Assembly: GCA_943737045.1 (NCBI GenBank)
Contig: CALSFV010000009.1
Location: 682,001 to 746,000, forward strand
Source: Parapristionchus giblindavisi
Lineage: Eukaryota; Nematoda; Chromadorea; Rhabditida; Diplogasteridae
Reading direction: 5' to 3'
Length of the DNA stretch: 64,000 bases
Shown here piece after piece: positions 35,611 through 47,946 of this stretch. The notes under the pieces were generated by a model, which saw only the letters and a program-made list of their open reading frames with translations, ran no database searches and was not told the DNA's origin. A program made the translations under genes and the position numbers. Each line of letters starts with the position of its first letter. The first letter of the stretch is position 1.

Positions 35611-35986
35611 AAAGAGGAAAAACAAAGATAAAATAAAAATAAAATAAAAAGAGAAATCAGCTCGCCTTCGTCCCAGACCGTTTTTGCACTTGCAGAGTAT
35701 TAAATGTGCACTCCAATGATAGATACTTAAATCGGAGAGATTTTTTTCGGTTGAAGAAAACAGTCGAGATCGAAATTGGTGGAGTACTCCAAATTGCTTC
35801 AAACCACTGGCTAGCAGTACTTCGCAGGACTTCGTGTGCCTTGAATAACGGGTTGTACCTTTACCTTCTTCAAACCTGGCCCAATTTGAATAAAATCGAA
35901 GGCATGAATGGCTCAAGATCACACACGTCAGATTGTACATGAATGGATGCGAGTGTTCTACCTCACTTAGATTGGTATCGTCATCA

Positions 35987-36059
35987 GCCATGATAGCTCA
36001 GTTGGGAGAGCGTATGACTGAAGATCATAAGGTCGCCTGTTCGATCCCGGCTCGTGGCA
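35987..36059 (+). tRNA. tRNA-Phe (GAA), copy with a T-stem mismatch
   Basis: Same 73 bases as 1825-1897 except G to T in the T stem (GCCTG against CCGGC), leaving a T-C mismatch and altering the B-box edge. The acceptor, D and anticodon arms are intact. Possibly a declining copy. Confidence 0.85.
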
Positions 36060-36277
36060 TTTTTGCAATTCATAGTTTTGCATATTTTATTTTTAGTAAT
36101 CTATTTTTTTATAATTTTTCTTCACCATTTTGTTCGAAAGACCAAAATATTTTACATGGCAAGTAGGTCGTTTCGGAATTTTGAATATGTATTTATTACA
36201 TTTTCGCAGAGATGGGATAGGATAAGAAAAAAAGAGGGAAGAGCAGGAAGGTGTAAACCTCCTGCTCCTACATTCAG

Positions 36278-36282
<5 letters not shown>

Positions 36283-36322
<40 letters not shown>
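36283..36322. repeat. (CT)n microsatellite
   Basis: About 20 CT units. Unit 1 has only tctctctctg here (2825-2840) and unit 3 about 16 units (55448-55477), so it has expanded differently in each copy. Confidence 0.95.
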
Positions 36323-36323
<1 letters not shown>

Positions 36324-36523
36324 CCAGAGGCAGGCAAGAGAGGGGCTATATCTACCTCTTAATCCCTACACAAAATACAAACTACAAAATGCAAACTGTA
36401 GGCTTTAACTCATTACAGCCCATGTAAAATACATTGTTATGAGATATTAATTATTTTATTGAGGTACATATATTGCGAATATAAAAAAATAAAATAAAAT
36501 AATATTTGAACAACTCGTCGTCA

Positions 36524-36730
36524 TCATGGTTGCCCTGAGGTCTCTTCATTCCTGTGTGCTATCTCTCGGGAAAGACATCGAGCGTCCATCATTATGATGA
36601 CTTCATCCACGAACAGGTTGTCATACTCATCTTGGACTGCAACTCTCATTCGCAGCTCTACGTCGAATAGCGGTTCAGTCTCGTATTCAGTGTCGAATAA
36701 TGCGTTTACTTCATCTATTTCCTCCTTTAT
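36524..36730 (-). pseudogene. Acidic-protein terminal exon, unit 2 copy
   Basis: Minus-strand frame IKEEIDEVNALFDTEYETEP through ELRMRVAVQDEYDNLFVDEV, IIMMDARCLSREIAHRN and EETSGQP, then TGA at 36524-36526. It matches the 55660 copy until one extra C (gttgccctgagg against gttgcctgagg) moves the stop forward, so it lacks the Asp-rich end. The acceptor is CTTTTAG. The upstream exon is broken, as in unit 1. Confidence 0.5.
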
Positions 36731-36779
36731 CTAAAAGATTTTAGAGGGGTGATTGATTTTTAAGCCTTGATAAAAATTA

Positions 36780-39470
36780 CCTTTCATTATATTATTGAAC
36801 ATTTGCATGTTACGTAATAGCATGAATATAATTTATATAAATTTGACGGCCAGTATAGGTGACCTGGAAATAGGAAAGCATATTTATATTTTATATGGGC
36901 TTTAACACTGGGAAAGGTGAATGAATGAACGGAATAAACACCCCTTTGCTTAACCATAATTTTCAAAATTAACACCCTTTTGCTTATTCCGAGTGCTATT
37001 CCCGGGAAATTAACACGGCATGAATGAATGAGGTGGTGTAGCTAAAGAAATGAATAATGTAATTGCATTGTCGAATGAAAAGTCAGTGGATACGGAACAA
37101 TGACAAATTATCAATGTATTTGATATGAGTATTGATTATTTCTTAAGTGAAGCCAATTAATTGTGGACAAGATGGAGATAGACAGATGTTAGTTTATCAT
37201 GCTATGTTTCCACTCCAAAAAAGTATTTGGTGTGGAAACACAGTATGCTGCTTTAGTGAACAGCTTATGTTTATTTATTTATTCATCACACATCCAATAA
37301 AGATGTGACAACATTTGAAACGACGATTGAATAAATAAGTGAATAAGTGAATCGGGAAAGTGTTATGTGAAAAGAATAACTCAGTAGAGCGCGTTGCTTA
37401 TAAGGGGATCATTATAATAAGTGCTGAAATCATTGTAAAGCGGTAATTCGCGTTATTGATTGCAAACAATGCAAGTTAGCACTGAAAGAAGCGTTATCAC
37501 AAGGGAGAGAAGTGAAATGTGCATTGGTGCTTACACACGTGCTTGTGACCGCGACGCGACCCAAATGTCAGACCCAGGGGCAGATTGATGACTAGGAATG
37601 GTAGCCTGCCAATGTATGCAAATTTAGGATTTCAAATAAGAAAAATCACTATTTCAAAACATATATTACAAGAAATGGGTTGAATTTCTCCAATTCAGGG
37701 TCCCGTTTCCAATACAGGCACAATAACTTCTTTTTGCGAGCGGCCCGTTTGCTTACAAAACCCGAAAATAGAATCTCCTTTGATGTTGGAGACTGATCTG
37801 CATGTCCTGTTGTCGCCTATTCATACAGATTCTCTTCCCTCCCCCCAATTCTATCGTCCCTTAGGAACACTGATATCTCCTTCTAGGCTCAATCCATATG
37901 CACTATTTCATTCCATTCCTTATTTTCTTCATTTGTTTATTTATTTGTTTCACATCATTTGTTCGCTAAATGTGAATAAATATATATATATATGTTAAGA
38001 GATAGACGTGACAATGTAATTTGTCTTCAAAGAGTGCGAATGACAAGTGATAACGTGGTATGCCAGGCCAATGTATTTTTCGTTCTTGTCTAGTTTTTTT
38101 TTCGTTTTTTTTTCAAAAAATATGTTCAATACTCAATAATTTTTTCAATATAGTTTTCAATAAATTTCGAAAAATCCCGAAAAAAGATTTTGAATAAAAA
38201 GCTTTATTTCAATAAATCAGAAATTTCTGTCATTTTCGCCGTTTTGTAAGAAAATATAGTTTTCATGGGTCTTCATTTCTGCAATTATCTTTTGAACTTT
38301 TCGGATCTCTTCTACATCAAGTGAACAATATCATTTGCCTTGAAAGTACTGATTGTGTAATTTTTTATTTCTTCTCTTATTTCGTCTGGCTAGTTCTTGC
38401 GTGAGCATGCGATACATATAAATATATCAGTTTAATTGTCAATTAGAAATAAAGAAAGAGAGAGTTGGAAATTTTCAAGAAAAACTTAAAATAAATGATT
38501 AAAATCAATATTTATACTCATTGCTACCTTGCAGATTGCAAAGAATTGCTATAATACAGCTGAAGATGAAAAGAATAAGTGAAGAAAATGTATTGTTGAT
38601 ATTGTGCTGATATATGAAAAGTGCATGAACTTTACTAAATTTTTTGGATTGATTTTTTCCCTATATTTCTTGATTTCAACCCTGATTGATACGATAGAAC
38701 ATTCCACATTATATATTTTTTTTCATTTGAAGTGTCTAAAAGTGTTCGCAAGGTTTGCATAATCTGAAACGGTATTATGAGATGTAGAGGGAAAACAAAA
38801 CAAAACTTCGAGATTAAAGAAATACAACAAATTGTATTTATGTTTAACCACATTATTTTTATTGTAATATTTTTAACGTTTTCGAAAAAGATCACCATAT
38901 CATTCCTTTCTCTTCTTATGATAGGCATACACAGGCAGGCTACTGCTAGTCAACAATCTGACTCAGGGTCTGAAATTTGAGTTGCGTCGCGGTCACGTGC
39001 GCGTGTGTACGCATCAATGAAGACTTCGCTTCTTTCCCTTGTAACAACTGCTTCTTTCAGTGCTAACTGGCATTATCTTCCATCAGTCACGCAAAATACC
39101 TCTTCACATTGATTTTACAGCTTATCATTATGATTTTGGCTCATAAGAAACGTTTTTTACTCAGTTATTCTTTTCACATGAAATATTTCATTAAAGGAGC
39201 TTACTTTGTTTGTACAACAAAGTCAAAGGGAATTTGTCATTGTTTCGTATTCACTGCATTTTCATTGGAAAATGCCACTACTTTATTCATTTCTTTTCTT
39301 TAGCGACACGACGTTATTAATTTATCTTTCTCATTTTTCCCGTCAATATGAATAAACAAATATGCTTTACTATATTCAGGTCACCTATAATGGCCGTCAA
39401 ATATAAATTAATTATATTTCTTAATACTATTACATAATATTCAAATGAACAATATTATTTAAAAGGTAAG
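36780..39470. mobile_element. Long foldback element F1, unit 2 copy
   Basis: Matches 3300-5650 in order and orientation and carries a separate insertion at 37620-37995. The GA repeat is reduced and the right arm has drifted (for example aggcaggctactgctagtcaac). Confidence 0.7.
37620..37995. mobile_element. About 375-bp insertion within F1, unit 2 only
   Basis: Units 1 and 3 read ccaatgtatgcgtaatatgctaag across this point; here the text after ccaatgtatgc is replaced until atgttaagagatag. The right part (37855-37993) is the reverse complement of 31835-31970 without the 113-bp MITE. It ends in a tatatatatata run, so a short retroposon-like repeat is possible. Confidence 0.6.
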
Positions 39471-40008
39471 GGATGAAGCATAAATGGTTAAACGAAATAA
39501 TATAATGACATTAGGCTTATAGCTTCCATGAACTGCAGATTTTTCAGTAAGTGAGGGAGCAAAACAACTCCTTCAACGTTCCTTTGGATGAAATATCCCT
39601 TGCTTGGTGGTAGAATTGGCAACAATTATATGTACCTTGTTGGAAACGTAAGCGATTATAACTTATGTTAGATAACAACCACAATAGACTACTCTAACAA
39701 TAATCCATTTTTTGGCAAGTCGAACAATAGATGATTAATTTTGAGAGAGTTTCTATGCTGAGCGGTCATTCTTGCTCTGAAAGTAATGAGAGACTGCGGA
39801 AGAGAATAGCTATCTACATAAAACAAAAAAAATCAACAATTGAATTATTCTTTGGTATATTGGAGAGAAAATGTTCATGTTTATGTTAAGTATGGTAATT
39901 ACAGGCAGAATTTGAGGCATTGGAATAAAGTGTTCCACTGCAACGAACCATCAAAAGCATTCGCACACATCCTCATCTTCTTCGTATACTATCGTCGCTG
40001 TCGATGTC

Positions 40009-40167
40009 ATGGTTGTTCCAAAGAAATCCAAGAATGCCCCGACTCGCGGTCCACTACGCCCCATCCGTCCAAGCTCTGCGTTCACATCGTCGTACCGCCG
40101 CCGCCGTCACACTTGCGCCACTTTCGTATCAGCCGTCAAGCACGTCCTCAATGGTGTAAGAGAGTGA
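40009..40167 (+). CDS. Possible 52-codon basic ORF, unit 2 copy
   Basis: Duplicate of 6183-6341 with two amino-acid differences. The same doubts apply: alternative frames are open, no promoter or splice support exists, and I know no family. Confidence 0.2.
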   Translation: MVVPKKSKNAPTRGPLRPIRPSSAFTSSYRRRRHTCATFVSAVKHVLNGVRE

Positions 40168-40628
40168 TGCATTGATATCAAATCAACATCGTGTAAGGCG
40201 AGAAGACCATCGGCTATGATGAGAAAATGGTACCAATTATTCAAGAACGATGAATACTTCGACTACGAAGACAAGTCAATGAACGTTGAATATATTTTGT
40301 CACGCAATAAAGAAATTAAAATTTAAAGAAATTAAAAATTGCGTTGTTACATGTTCAGTTCAAGAGATACTTTACAGTTTACAATGAGATGTTGAGCACT
40401 CAGCACATGAGATAAGGAGCGGGGAGAGTAGTACATTCATGAAGAACTAACTCACAACGGAATGCTCACAATTATGTAGCTGGCAATTCAGTTGATATTT
40501 TAACGCTGATATTCTTTGTGACTAGAATATATTTCAACTTTAAAAAGGCCATCAAAAGTTTCGATTCATTAATATTTCATGCAAAATATCGGCAAAAATC
40601 TCCAAAACAGTTTGAAAAAATAGCTAAA

Positions 40629-40724
40629 GTGCTTACAACACCGAGGATTCGATCTGCCAAGTTCAGCAACGGCCTAGTTAGTACTTGGATTGGAGACGGC
40701 TTGGGAATCCAGGGTGTTGTAAGG
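40629..40724 (+). pseudogene. 5S rRNA-derived sequence in a hairpin, unit 2
   Basis: Same arrangement as 6802-6902, without the 4-base insertion: gatctgccaagttcagcaac, gttagtacttggattggaga, then cggcttgggaatccagg and gtgttgtaag. One C-box base differs (gattgg for gatcgg). The short inverted start cttacaacaccgaggattc precedes it. Confidence 0.8.
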
Positions 40725-41450
40725 AATAACGTGATCTCTAGTATCAAGATCAAAGATCAAAGTGAAATAAATGATGTACGGTAGATGAGGACCTAGCGGG
40801 AAGAGCACCGAAAAGTCAGCATCGACAAATACGTGAAAAAATCCTAACAATTATCGACCTCCTTTCTTCAATAATAACTTCGAAGAACTCGAAATTTCAT
40901 GAAGCACTAGTAAACCAATCGATCGGGCTCATACTTGGCCAGATTTTGTATCACTCATGGGCTAATATCTCTGCCAAGTTTGGAGCTTGCAGCTTCATTG
41001 GTCACAAAGGCTCATCTGAGTCAAGTTATGAGATTGCAATTTATAGGCGAATACTTTGGGTTGCTACTGTAACTCGGAAACTGGCATTGCTAATATAATA
41101 TATATTTGAGTTTATTTGACTATTTTTGAATCGACATTCTCTGAAAGCATGAAAATTTTTCAGTGCTCTGCATTTTTTGCAGGTTAATAGAGAAATAAGT
41201 ATCGATTGGTTATACGCTTGTAAGAAGAAATGCATCGGATGTGGCTCTCGTTTCTTCAAGAAAAGTGTCCTTTCCGGTGCTTTATGAAGCAATCACAAGC
41301 CTTCTGTATCATAAAATTGGTTTATCTTTTCTCGTTCACTCTGTTCGCCTCTTATCTCTAATATTTTTTCACTATTTCTTGTATATAAGAAGCAATTATA
41401 TTTCGCTAAAATCATATAAAAGCAGTTAATTCATATTGAGGAACATAGAC

Positions 41451-44400
41451 ATGAAGACGATCTTGATTCTGGTGTCGATAGCGGCCTATATTCACATTGG
41501 TAAGTGTTCTAATATCTCTGTCTGTAAGTATTATATTATAATTAACTTATTACACTAACAAAGTCGGTTTCAGCCCTAACTAAATGTGAACTTACACCGG
41601 CTAATCTTTCGCCCGATTACTTGCCACCAGGCTATAGACGGAGTAATGCTACAATGATAAAAAATGGAATGCTCGGATGTAGTGACAATGAGGGTAGCAC
41701 TTCTTCAGTTTTATGGGTGAGATGTTGATGGAAAAAATATGACAAAACATTACTTGGAAACTCGTTCGAAGTTTAAAAGGCGTTCTCGCTAACAAGGGAA
41801 CTATTTAACCTTACCACAAAATTCTCTAATTTTGATATGCTAGCGTAAATCTACATGGAATAAGGTTTCTAAAAAGTTATGTCAAAGGTTCCACATTCGC
41901 GTTTTAAGCTTATTTTTGGACCTCTGAAAATTGATTTTTTAGGCCTTTTTGTGCCTTTTTGTACCTTTTTGGACCTTTTTGGGTCTCATTTTTGTGTATT
42001 TGTGGCTTTTTTGGGGCCTTTTTGTCTTTTTGGGGCTTTTGGACTCTTTGGTGTCTATTTGGTTAAATTCAGTTAATTTTTCAGATACCCAAAAAGGGGC
42101 TTAAAGGGCGAATGTGGAACCTTTAATATAACTTTTTAGAAACCTTATTCGATGTAAATTTACGCTAGCATATCAAAATTAGAGAATTTTGTGGTAAGGT
42201 TAAATAGTTCCCTTGTAAGATGGCAAGCAAAGTGGCACAGTTGGTGAAAATCGTTTCTATGAGCTCAAACTTCACAGATGGAGTGCCTAGGAGTGGGATA
42301 CACTTCAGCCAAAAAATTGGACTCCAAATGTGATCTTTGATCTTTGATCTCGCGAAAAATAAAGTTGAGATTTTCCTATCTTGATATATACCATTCGAAA
42401 GAGCGCAAAAAGTTATGCTAGAATATAAAATTTCAGAGCTCTAGGGCTAGTATAGCTCCCGTTATGTGCGAAAAACCAATTTTTTTGGACGTTTTCAATC
42501 TTTAAAAAAATAAATCAGCACTTTACAATAATCTCCGGGGAATTTCACTGACGCTATCTTGTAGCAAATTTCATGTAGAATTTAATAAAAATTAATTGAG
42601 AAAAATCGATTTTGTCGGAATATCACTTTTAAGCCAACGCTATCGCCCGATCGAGCTCATTTTCCTAGGGTGGGTTCGAACCCCACCCCAGGACAATGTT
42701 TTTTGCTGATTTTTCACTGGCTTTCTAATGCTGCCCAAGGCTTTTGCCAATGTGTATGACCTTAAGAAAGTGGTTTTCTTGACATATTTAGCTGATAAAG
42801 TATGAGTTCTTGACTCTACTATAAAGTCACGATCGCTGAATAGCACGAGAGAGTTATTTCATTCTACAAAATGATAGGGCACGTCTGTCTATTTGTTTGT
42901 TTGTTTATGTGTCCGTCACACGCCCCTTTCTCCTTTAGGATTGTTTAGAAACACTTCATTGGGTATTCAAATGTACGACTCTGTCGTATGACAGTTACCT
43001 GGTTGATACTGCCAGCGGTGATATGCTCAGATAAAAGAATAAGCCATGCATGCCTGCGAACAAGACTCATTTGGGGGCAAACCATTAGTACGGTTCCAGA
43101 TTCATTTTTTCGGTTCCAGATTATGTAATGTATCACTCCATACCATAAGAGTACAATAATGTACTTTCTAACGTGAACATCGATTGGTTGAGCTTGTATG
43201 AATCTGGACCCGTACTAATAGTTTGCCCCCAAATGAGTCTTGTTCGCAGGAATTCATGGCTTAATCTTTTATCTGAGCATATCACCGCTGGCAGGATCAA
43301 CCAGGTAACTGTCATACGACAGAGTCGTACATTTGCATACCCAATGAAGTGTTTCTAAACAATCCTAAAGGAGAAAGGGGCGTGTGACGGACACACAAAC
43401 AAACAAACAAATAGACAGACGTGCCCTATCATTTTGTAGAATGAAATAACTCTCTCGTGCTATTCAGCGATCGTGACTTTATAGTAGAGTCAAGAACTCA
43501 TACTTTATCAGCTAAATATGTCAAGAAAACCACTTTCTTAAGGTCATACACATTGGCAAAAGCCTTGGGCAGCATTAGAAAGCCAGTGAAAAATCAGCAA
43601 AAAACATTGTCCTGGGGTGGGGTTCGAACCCACCCTAGGAAAATGAGCTCGATCGGGCGATAGCGTTGGCTTAAAAGTGATATTCCGACAAAATCGATTT
43701 TTCTCAATTAATTTTTATTAAATTCTACATGAAATTTGCTACAAGATAGCGTCAGTGAAATTCCCCGGAGATTATTGTAAAGTGCTGATTTATTTTTTTT
43801 AAAGATTGAAAACGTCCAAAAAAATTGGTTTTTCGCACATAACGGGAGCTATACTAGCCCTAGAGCTCTGAAATTTTATATTCTAGCATAACTTTTTGCG
43901 CTCTTTCGAATGGTATATATCAAGATAGGAAAATCTCAACTTTATTTTTCGCCAGATCAAAGATCAAAGATCACATTTGGAGACCAATTTTTTGGCTGAA
44001 GTGTATCCCACCCCTAGGCACTCCATCTGTGAAGTTTGAGCGCATAGAAACGATTTTCACCAACTGTGCCATCTTCCATCCCGTTCACTGCATTCTTACC
44101 GAGAACGCCTTTTAAGTTTATTACGTATCATATTTTTATATTAAATTCAAGTTTCCAGGTGAGCTCAAAAACCAGTTTTTATGGAGTTATCGAGTTTTTC
44201 TATTGCTACGATGACAGGTGATTGAGAATTTAAATTGTAGAAAAAAAACGATCAGTTAATCGAAAATTGTAACTAAATTACCTGCATGTCTGTGATAAAT
44301 TATAACATTTCAGATGGGCCACTCAATCAGGATACATGCTGGATCCGCAGGATAAGGTTCGTTTGCCGGCTTTTTACAAGATAAAAAAAACACATAATAT

Positions 44401-47400
44401 TTTGCAGATTGGATGTGCATTGCCGCTAGATTGGTCACCAAGTCGGTGCATTCAACGTTTCACAGTTGACTTATTTCTGAACAACTTACAATTAAATTTA
44501 CAATTTAATGATCAATTGGCGCAGAACCATTTCTGGACATTGTGGAATATTAACTTTTTTTGGTTTTTTCCCGACGAAATATATATTTTATCGACATGCT
44601 CAGCATGAAACATGTGGTTGAAGCAAAAATAAATAAATAAGTCACAGAAATACTCTCGATAGGGATTGATCTTAAAGAGGGTACCAAATACGAGGTTTCA
44701 ACGTCGTTCATTTTCCAAAATTTCTTGAACCAGAAGCGCTATTATGAAATTCCGTGTTTGTTGCAGATTGTATCACGCCGTGCAATAAGTCCTTTACTGT
44801 GTAATTTTCTTTCCGCTGTGTCCTCTGTCTAGTCAAACACCCTCTCGGGCCCCTGTTCTTACTTTCCTTTTTGCTCACGATGTGACTTAATTCTGCCCCG
44901 CCTTCACGCATCTTAGTGTAATATAGTGTGTATTCTTCTGTTTCACAAACTGAAACACAAAATTTCGGGTATGTGTTTTGAACCTGATAAGGGAAGCACC
45001 AGTTGCGACGGAAACAATTCTGAAAGCGACCACCATGGGTGGCTAGCAGGGCTGGGATTTTTGTTTGGTTTTTCTGCAAAAACCAAAAAATAACAAAAAA
45101 AATCGGATAAAGAAAATTTACACAAATTTGCTTGAAAAGTAAGTTTATGATCAGTTTTCTTGTTCATTTTCACCGTAAGACAATATTGGTGAGTGTAATA
45201 TTACGGAATAGTGTTTTTCTTGTGAGTGACTATGCTTGTCAGGCAGGGCTATAAATGACATCTACCAAAATACAAAACCAATATTATCTCAAATTATGGA
45301 TGCCCCGGAATACCGTAATTCGAGACATGATAGTTCGTTGTTGCGACAAGGAAATGCCAGGCACAATTCGAATTTGAAAGCTGAATATAGAGAAAATCGC
45401 AAAAAAAAGGGAATCCAAACCGGCGTTGTGCGATTACAAGCGTTGATTACTAACAACTGCTCCACGGGAAACGCTTTTGGCCTTTCGAATTTATTAGAGA
45501 ATACAGAATGCCACAATTGGTCCCAAGTTCTTCATGATAATATGTAGCGCACCCCATACATTTTCATACCATCACAAGGTGAGGATCGACCCACTCTATA
45601 CGGCTCTCTTTAGCATCTACCCACTATAAAAGGGTCCTTTTTTAAGCTAAAAATTACAATTCAACCGAAAAATAACGAAATCGACCCACTATATTAAAAT
45701 AAAACGGTGAGGGTACCGAAAATGTATGGCGCACCCTCAATTTCCTGATTCCCCTACATTAACTAATCAATAAAATGCTGCCGATATCAAATCGACAACG
45801 AATTTATCTTTTATGTTTGTTTTAGTTGTTGATTTTAAGAATTTTGACTCTGAATGAATAATAGTTGCTATTCAAAGGAAGAGTAAAACGAGATAATGTT
45901 GAAATATTCTGGGAACAGTGGGAAAAAATAATTATTTTATTTTTTTTGTTTTTTTTTGGGTTTTTTTGTTTGGTGAGAAATTTTTTTTTGTTGAAACCAA
46001 ACAAAAAATTTTTTGGTCGAAATAATTTTTTGTCCCACCCTGGTGGCTAGGGTTGAAGGAGAGATGCTAAAAATATTGTTTCTATTACAGAAAAGAGCGG
46101 GGTTTGGGGAATTTACAAAAGATGAATCAAGAATATTCCATTTATTAATAAATCGATTCGACAAGAAAGATCTAAATCTGCGACGACTGGAAATTCTATG
46201 AACGTGAAGTTTTTGGGGGTGACCGCGATTTCGGTGAAGTGAAATGGAGAAATTGAAAATTTTTACGGGGTCAATATCTATAAAGCGATTAAAAATCTAA
46301 AAAAAAAAATCCAAAGTTCACTACATTACTCAAACTGCGTCCGGCGCCTCCCCTTTGGCAGAGAGTGCGGGGAGCACCTTTAGACTGGCCTCTTAAAAAT
46401 GAGAGATCAGGCCTCCCCCTTGCTGTTCTGATAATGCAGAACTTCTGCAAAAATACCCATGTAAAAAAAAAGAAAAGCACAAGATTTCGGACCTCAATCT
46501 CTACCGCTATTGTTGAACAGGTCAATGTGTGCGTTACCAGTGCCATTAGCTTATACATATGTGCATTATTGTCGTCGGTTTCCATCCGTTAGACGTCTCC
46601 TTCCTGAATATTGGACATAGCTTTGTGAGCCTGCATTGTGGATTTTTTCGGAGCCAGGATTTAAAGGTGGAGACCCGCGAATGTTCATGCAAATCTCTTG
46701 CATCTCGCTTATGCAAGTGTAAAGTGATATGCAAGAAGAGTGAGTGACACATCATCAATCCCTTGGCGCAGTGGTAACACTTCTCACTAGATAGCGCATG
46801 GCCGTGGGTTCGAATTCTATTGCCGAACTTTCCTATTTTCAAAAAGCGCGCCTTTGCCTGCGATTGCAAGCATGATTCATTCATGTTTCTAGCTATCAAT
46901 AAGCTGAATTAGCGTTGAATAAATGGTGTACTGTATGTAGAATAACTTTTGCTAACTTTCTGTGTTTACAGTTTGTTCACGAAAATATTCGCGGGGGTCC
47001 ACCTTTAACCCCAGAACCTCTCGTTTCGGACCTCTTGCTTTATCGGGTAACATACCTCCCCTAAAAGTACCACACAGTATTTAAAAAAGTCACAACAGTT
47101 ATTCCACATTGAGAGATAGAAATCGTTGTTCGCATACAACATTAACCACAGTCTTTGATTTTAAACGTTTGAAGCCTTTTTATTCAAACGTTTGCAGTAT
47201 TACTTTAGTAAGTAAATCAATGTACAGGAGTGATATGCATGCGCGTATTTAAAATAATTGTAACAATAAAGCTATTAAGTAATGATGTGCTTCGTGATAT
47301 GTCAAATATAGTTTTTTTCTCTTTCAGAGCAAATATCCCATGTAATTTCAGCTTGCAACTTCAGACATGTCATCGACGAAAACAGGATTTTCCTCGCCAT

Positions 47401-47946
47401 GACGATGAATTCAACCAGATCGTGCCCGAATGGCCAACAACTTAAAGGATCTGGACCAAATGTGGAATCTTACATTGGAAAATTATTAAAATGCAACGAG
47501 AACCAGGAAATATTTATCGATGAAAAGTTGTTGGGGAAAAAAGATGTACTTGTATCATGCGAAGGTGAGTGGAATTTGGTAATGGATGCTGCATTCAAAG
47601 TGGACAAAGTCGCCGGTCAAGCGATTGCGCATTTGATATTTGGTAATACAGAACCATTTGTTTCAAAGCTAATTTCACAGTCGCTGTACACTTAGTGAAA
47701 ATTCACAAATAGTGTTGGAAATTAATTCCGGAATTAAGCTAAAAGATTTAATCGTTAAATTTTGAACACTGAAAGTGATTATTTGCCTTTGCCACGACAC
47801 CGGAATCTTCGAGTATCTAGAGAAATAATGCAAAAAGCTCCTCGTATACTGTACCAGTTACAATGTGCCTAAAGCATTATCAATGCATTCGAATTTTTCT
47901 CATTTCAGATATCCCATCAACTGCGACGGTCCAACCAGAATGTTGA
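41451..47946 (+). CDS. Secreted cysteine-rich protein A, unit 2 (7 exons, 200 aa)
   Basis: Exons: 41451-41499, 41574-41716, 44159-44217, 44314-44356, 44408-44441, 47328-47564, 47909-47946. Same protein as the gene at 7629 as far as I can read; the exon differences I found (CTG to TTG for Leu, GTT to GTC for Val) are silent. Introns differ more: intron 2 gained a 423-bp MITE inside the foldback, and intron 5 lost about 250 bp. TATAAAA lies 36 bp before the ATG and AATAAA follows the stop near 47970. Signal peptide MKTILILVSIAAYIHIALTK, nine cysteines, final residue Cys. The function is unknown, but the lack of amino-acid change beside indels and TE insertions suggests a young duplicate or constraint. 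Confidence 0.82.
41793..42215. mobile_element. PIF/Harbinger-like MITE, 423 bp, TSD TAA, absent from unit 1
   Basis: Ends CAAGGGAACTATTTAACC and GGTTAAATAGTTCCCTTG, flanked by TAA (41790-41792, 42216-42218). Unit 1 has the single TAA at 7968-7970 in ctcgctaagatggc. The inside holds a degenerate run of ccttttt/tttttgg blocks that gives a spurious FG-rich frame. Confidence 0.95.
42996..43072 (+). pseudogene. 18S rRNA 5'-end fragment, left arm, unit 2
   Basis: TACCTGGTTGATACTGCCAG and the following GCGGTGATATGCTCAGATAA block, the same as 8749-8825 including the C to A change. Confidence 0.88.
43232..43307 (-). pseudogene. 18S rRNA 5'-end fragment, right arm, unit 2
   Basis: Reverse complement of canonical TACCTGGTTGATCCTGCCAG and the following 18S blocks. 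It differs from unit 1 by one base (ggaattcatgg for ggcattcatgg). Confidence 0.88.
45235..45750. mobile_element. TTAA-MITE-related fragment, unit 2 copy of 10980-11500
   Basis: Matches the unit 1 block closely, with a few single-base changes and one extra A that lengthens the chance frame. It holds the same antisense tRNA-like remnant. Confidence 0.5.
46665..47004. mobile_element. TTAA MITE with tRNA-like body, intact ends, 340 bp
   Basis: Ends AGGTGGAGACCCGCGAAT and ATTCGCGGGGGTCCACCT, flanked by TTAA (46661-46664, 47005-47008). The body has CTTGGCGCAGTGGTAACAC (A-box) and GGGTTCGAATTC (B-box), 50 nt apart, as in a tRNA. Reference copy for the damaged one at 12673 and the interrupted one at 28455. 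Confidence 0.9.

Larger units (their letters stand above)
41773..44115. mobile_element. Long foldback element F2 carrying 18S rRNA ends, unit 2
   Basis: Copy of 7951-9868, enlarged by a nested MITE at 41793-42215 near the outer end of the left arm. The arms, 18S fragments and B-box-like block are otherwise the same as in unit 1. Confidence 0.85.
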
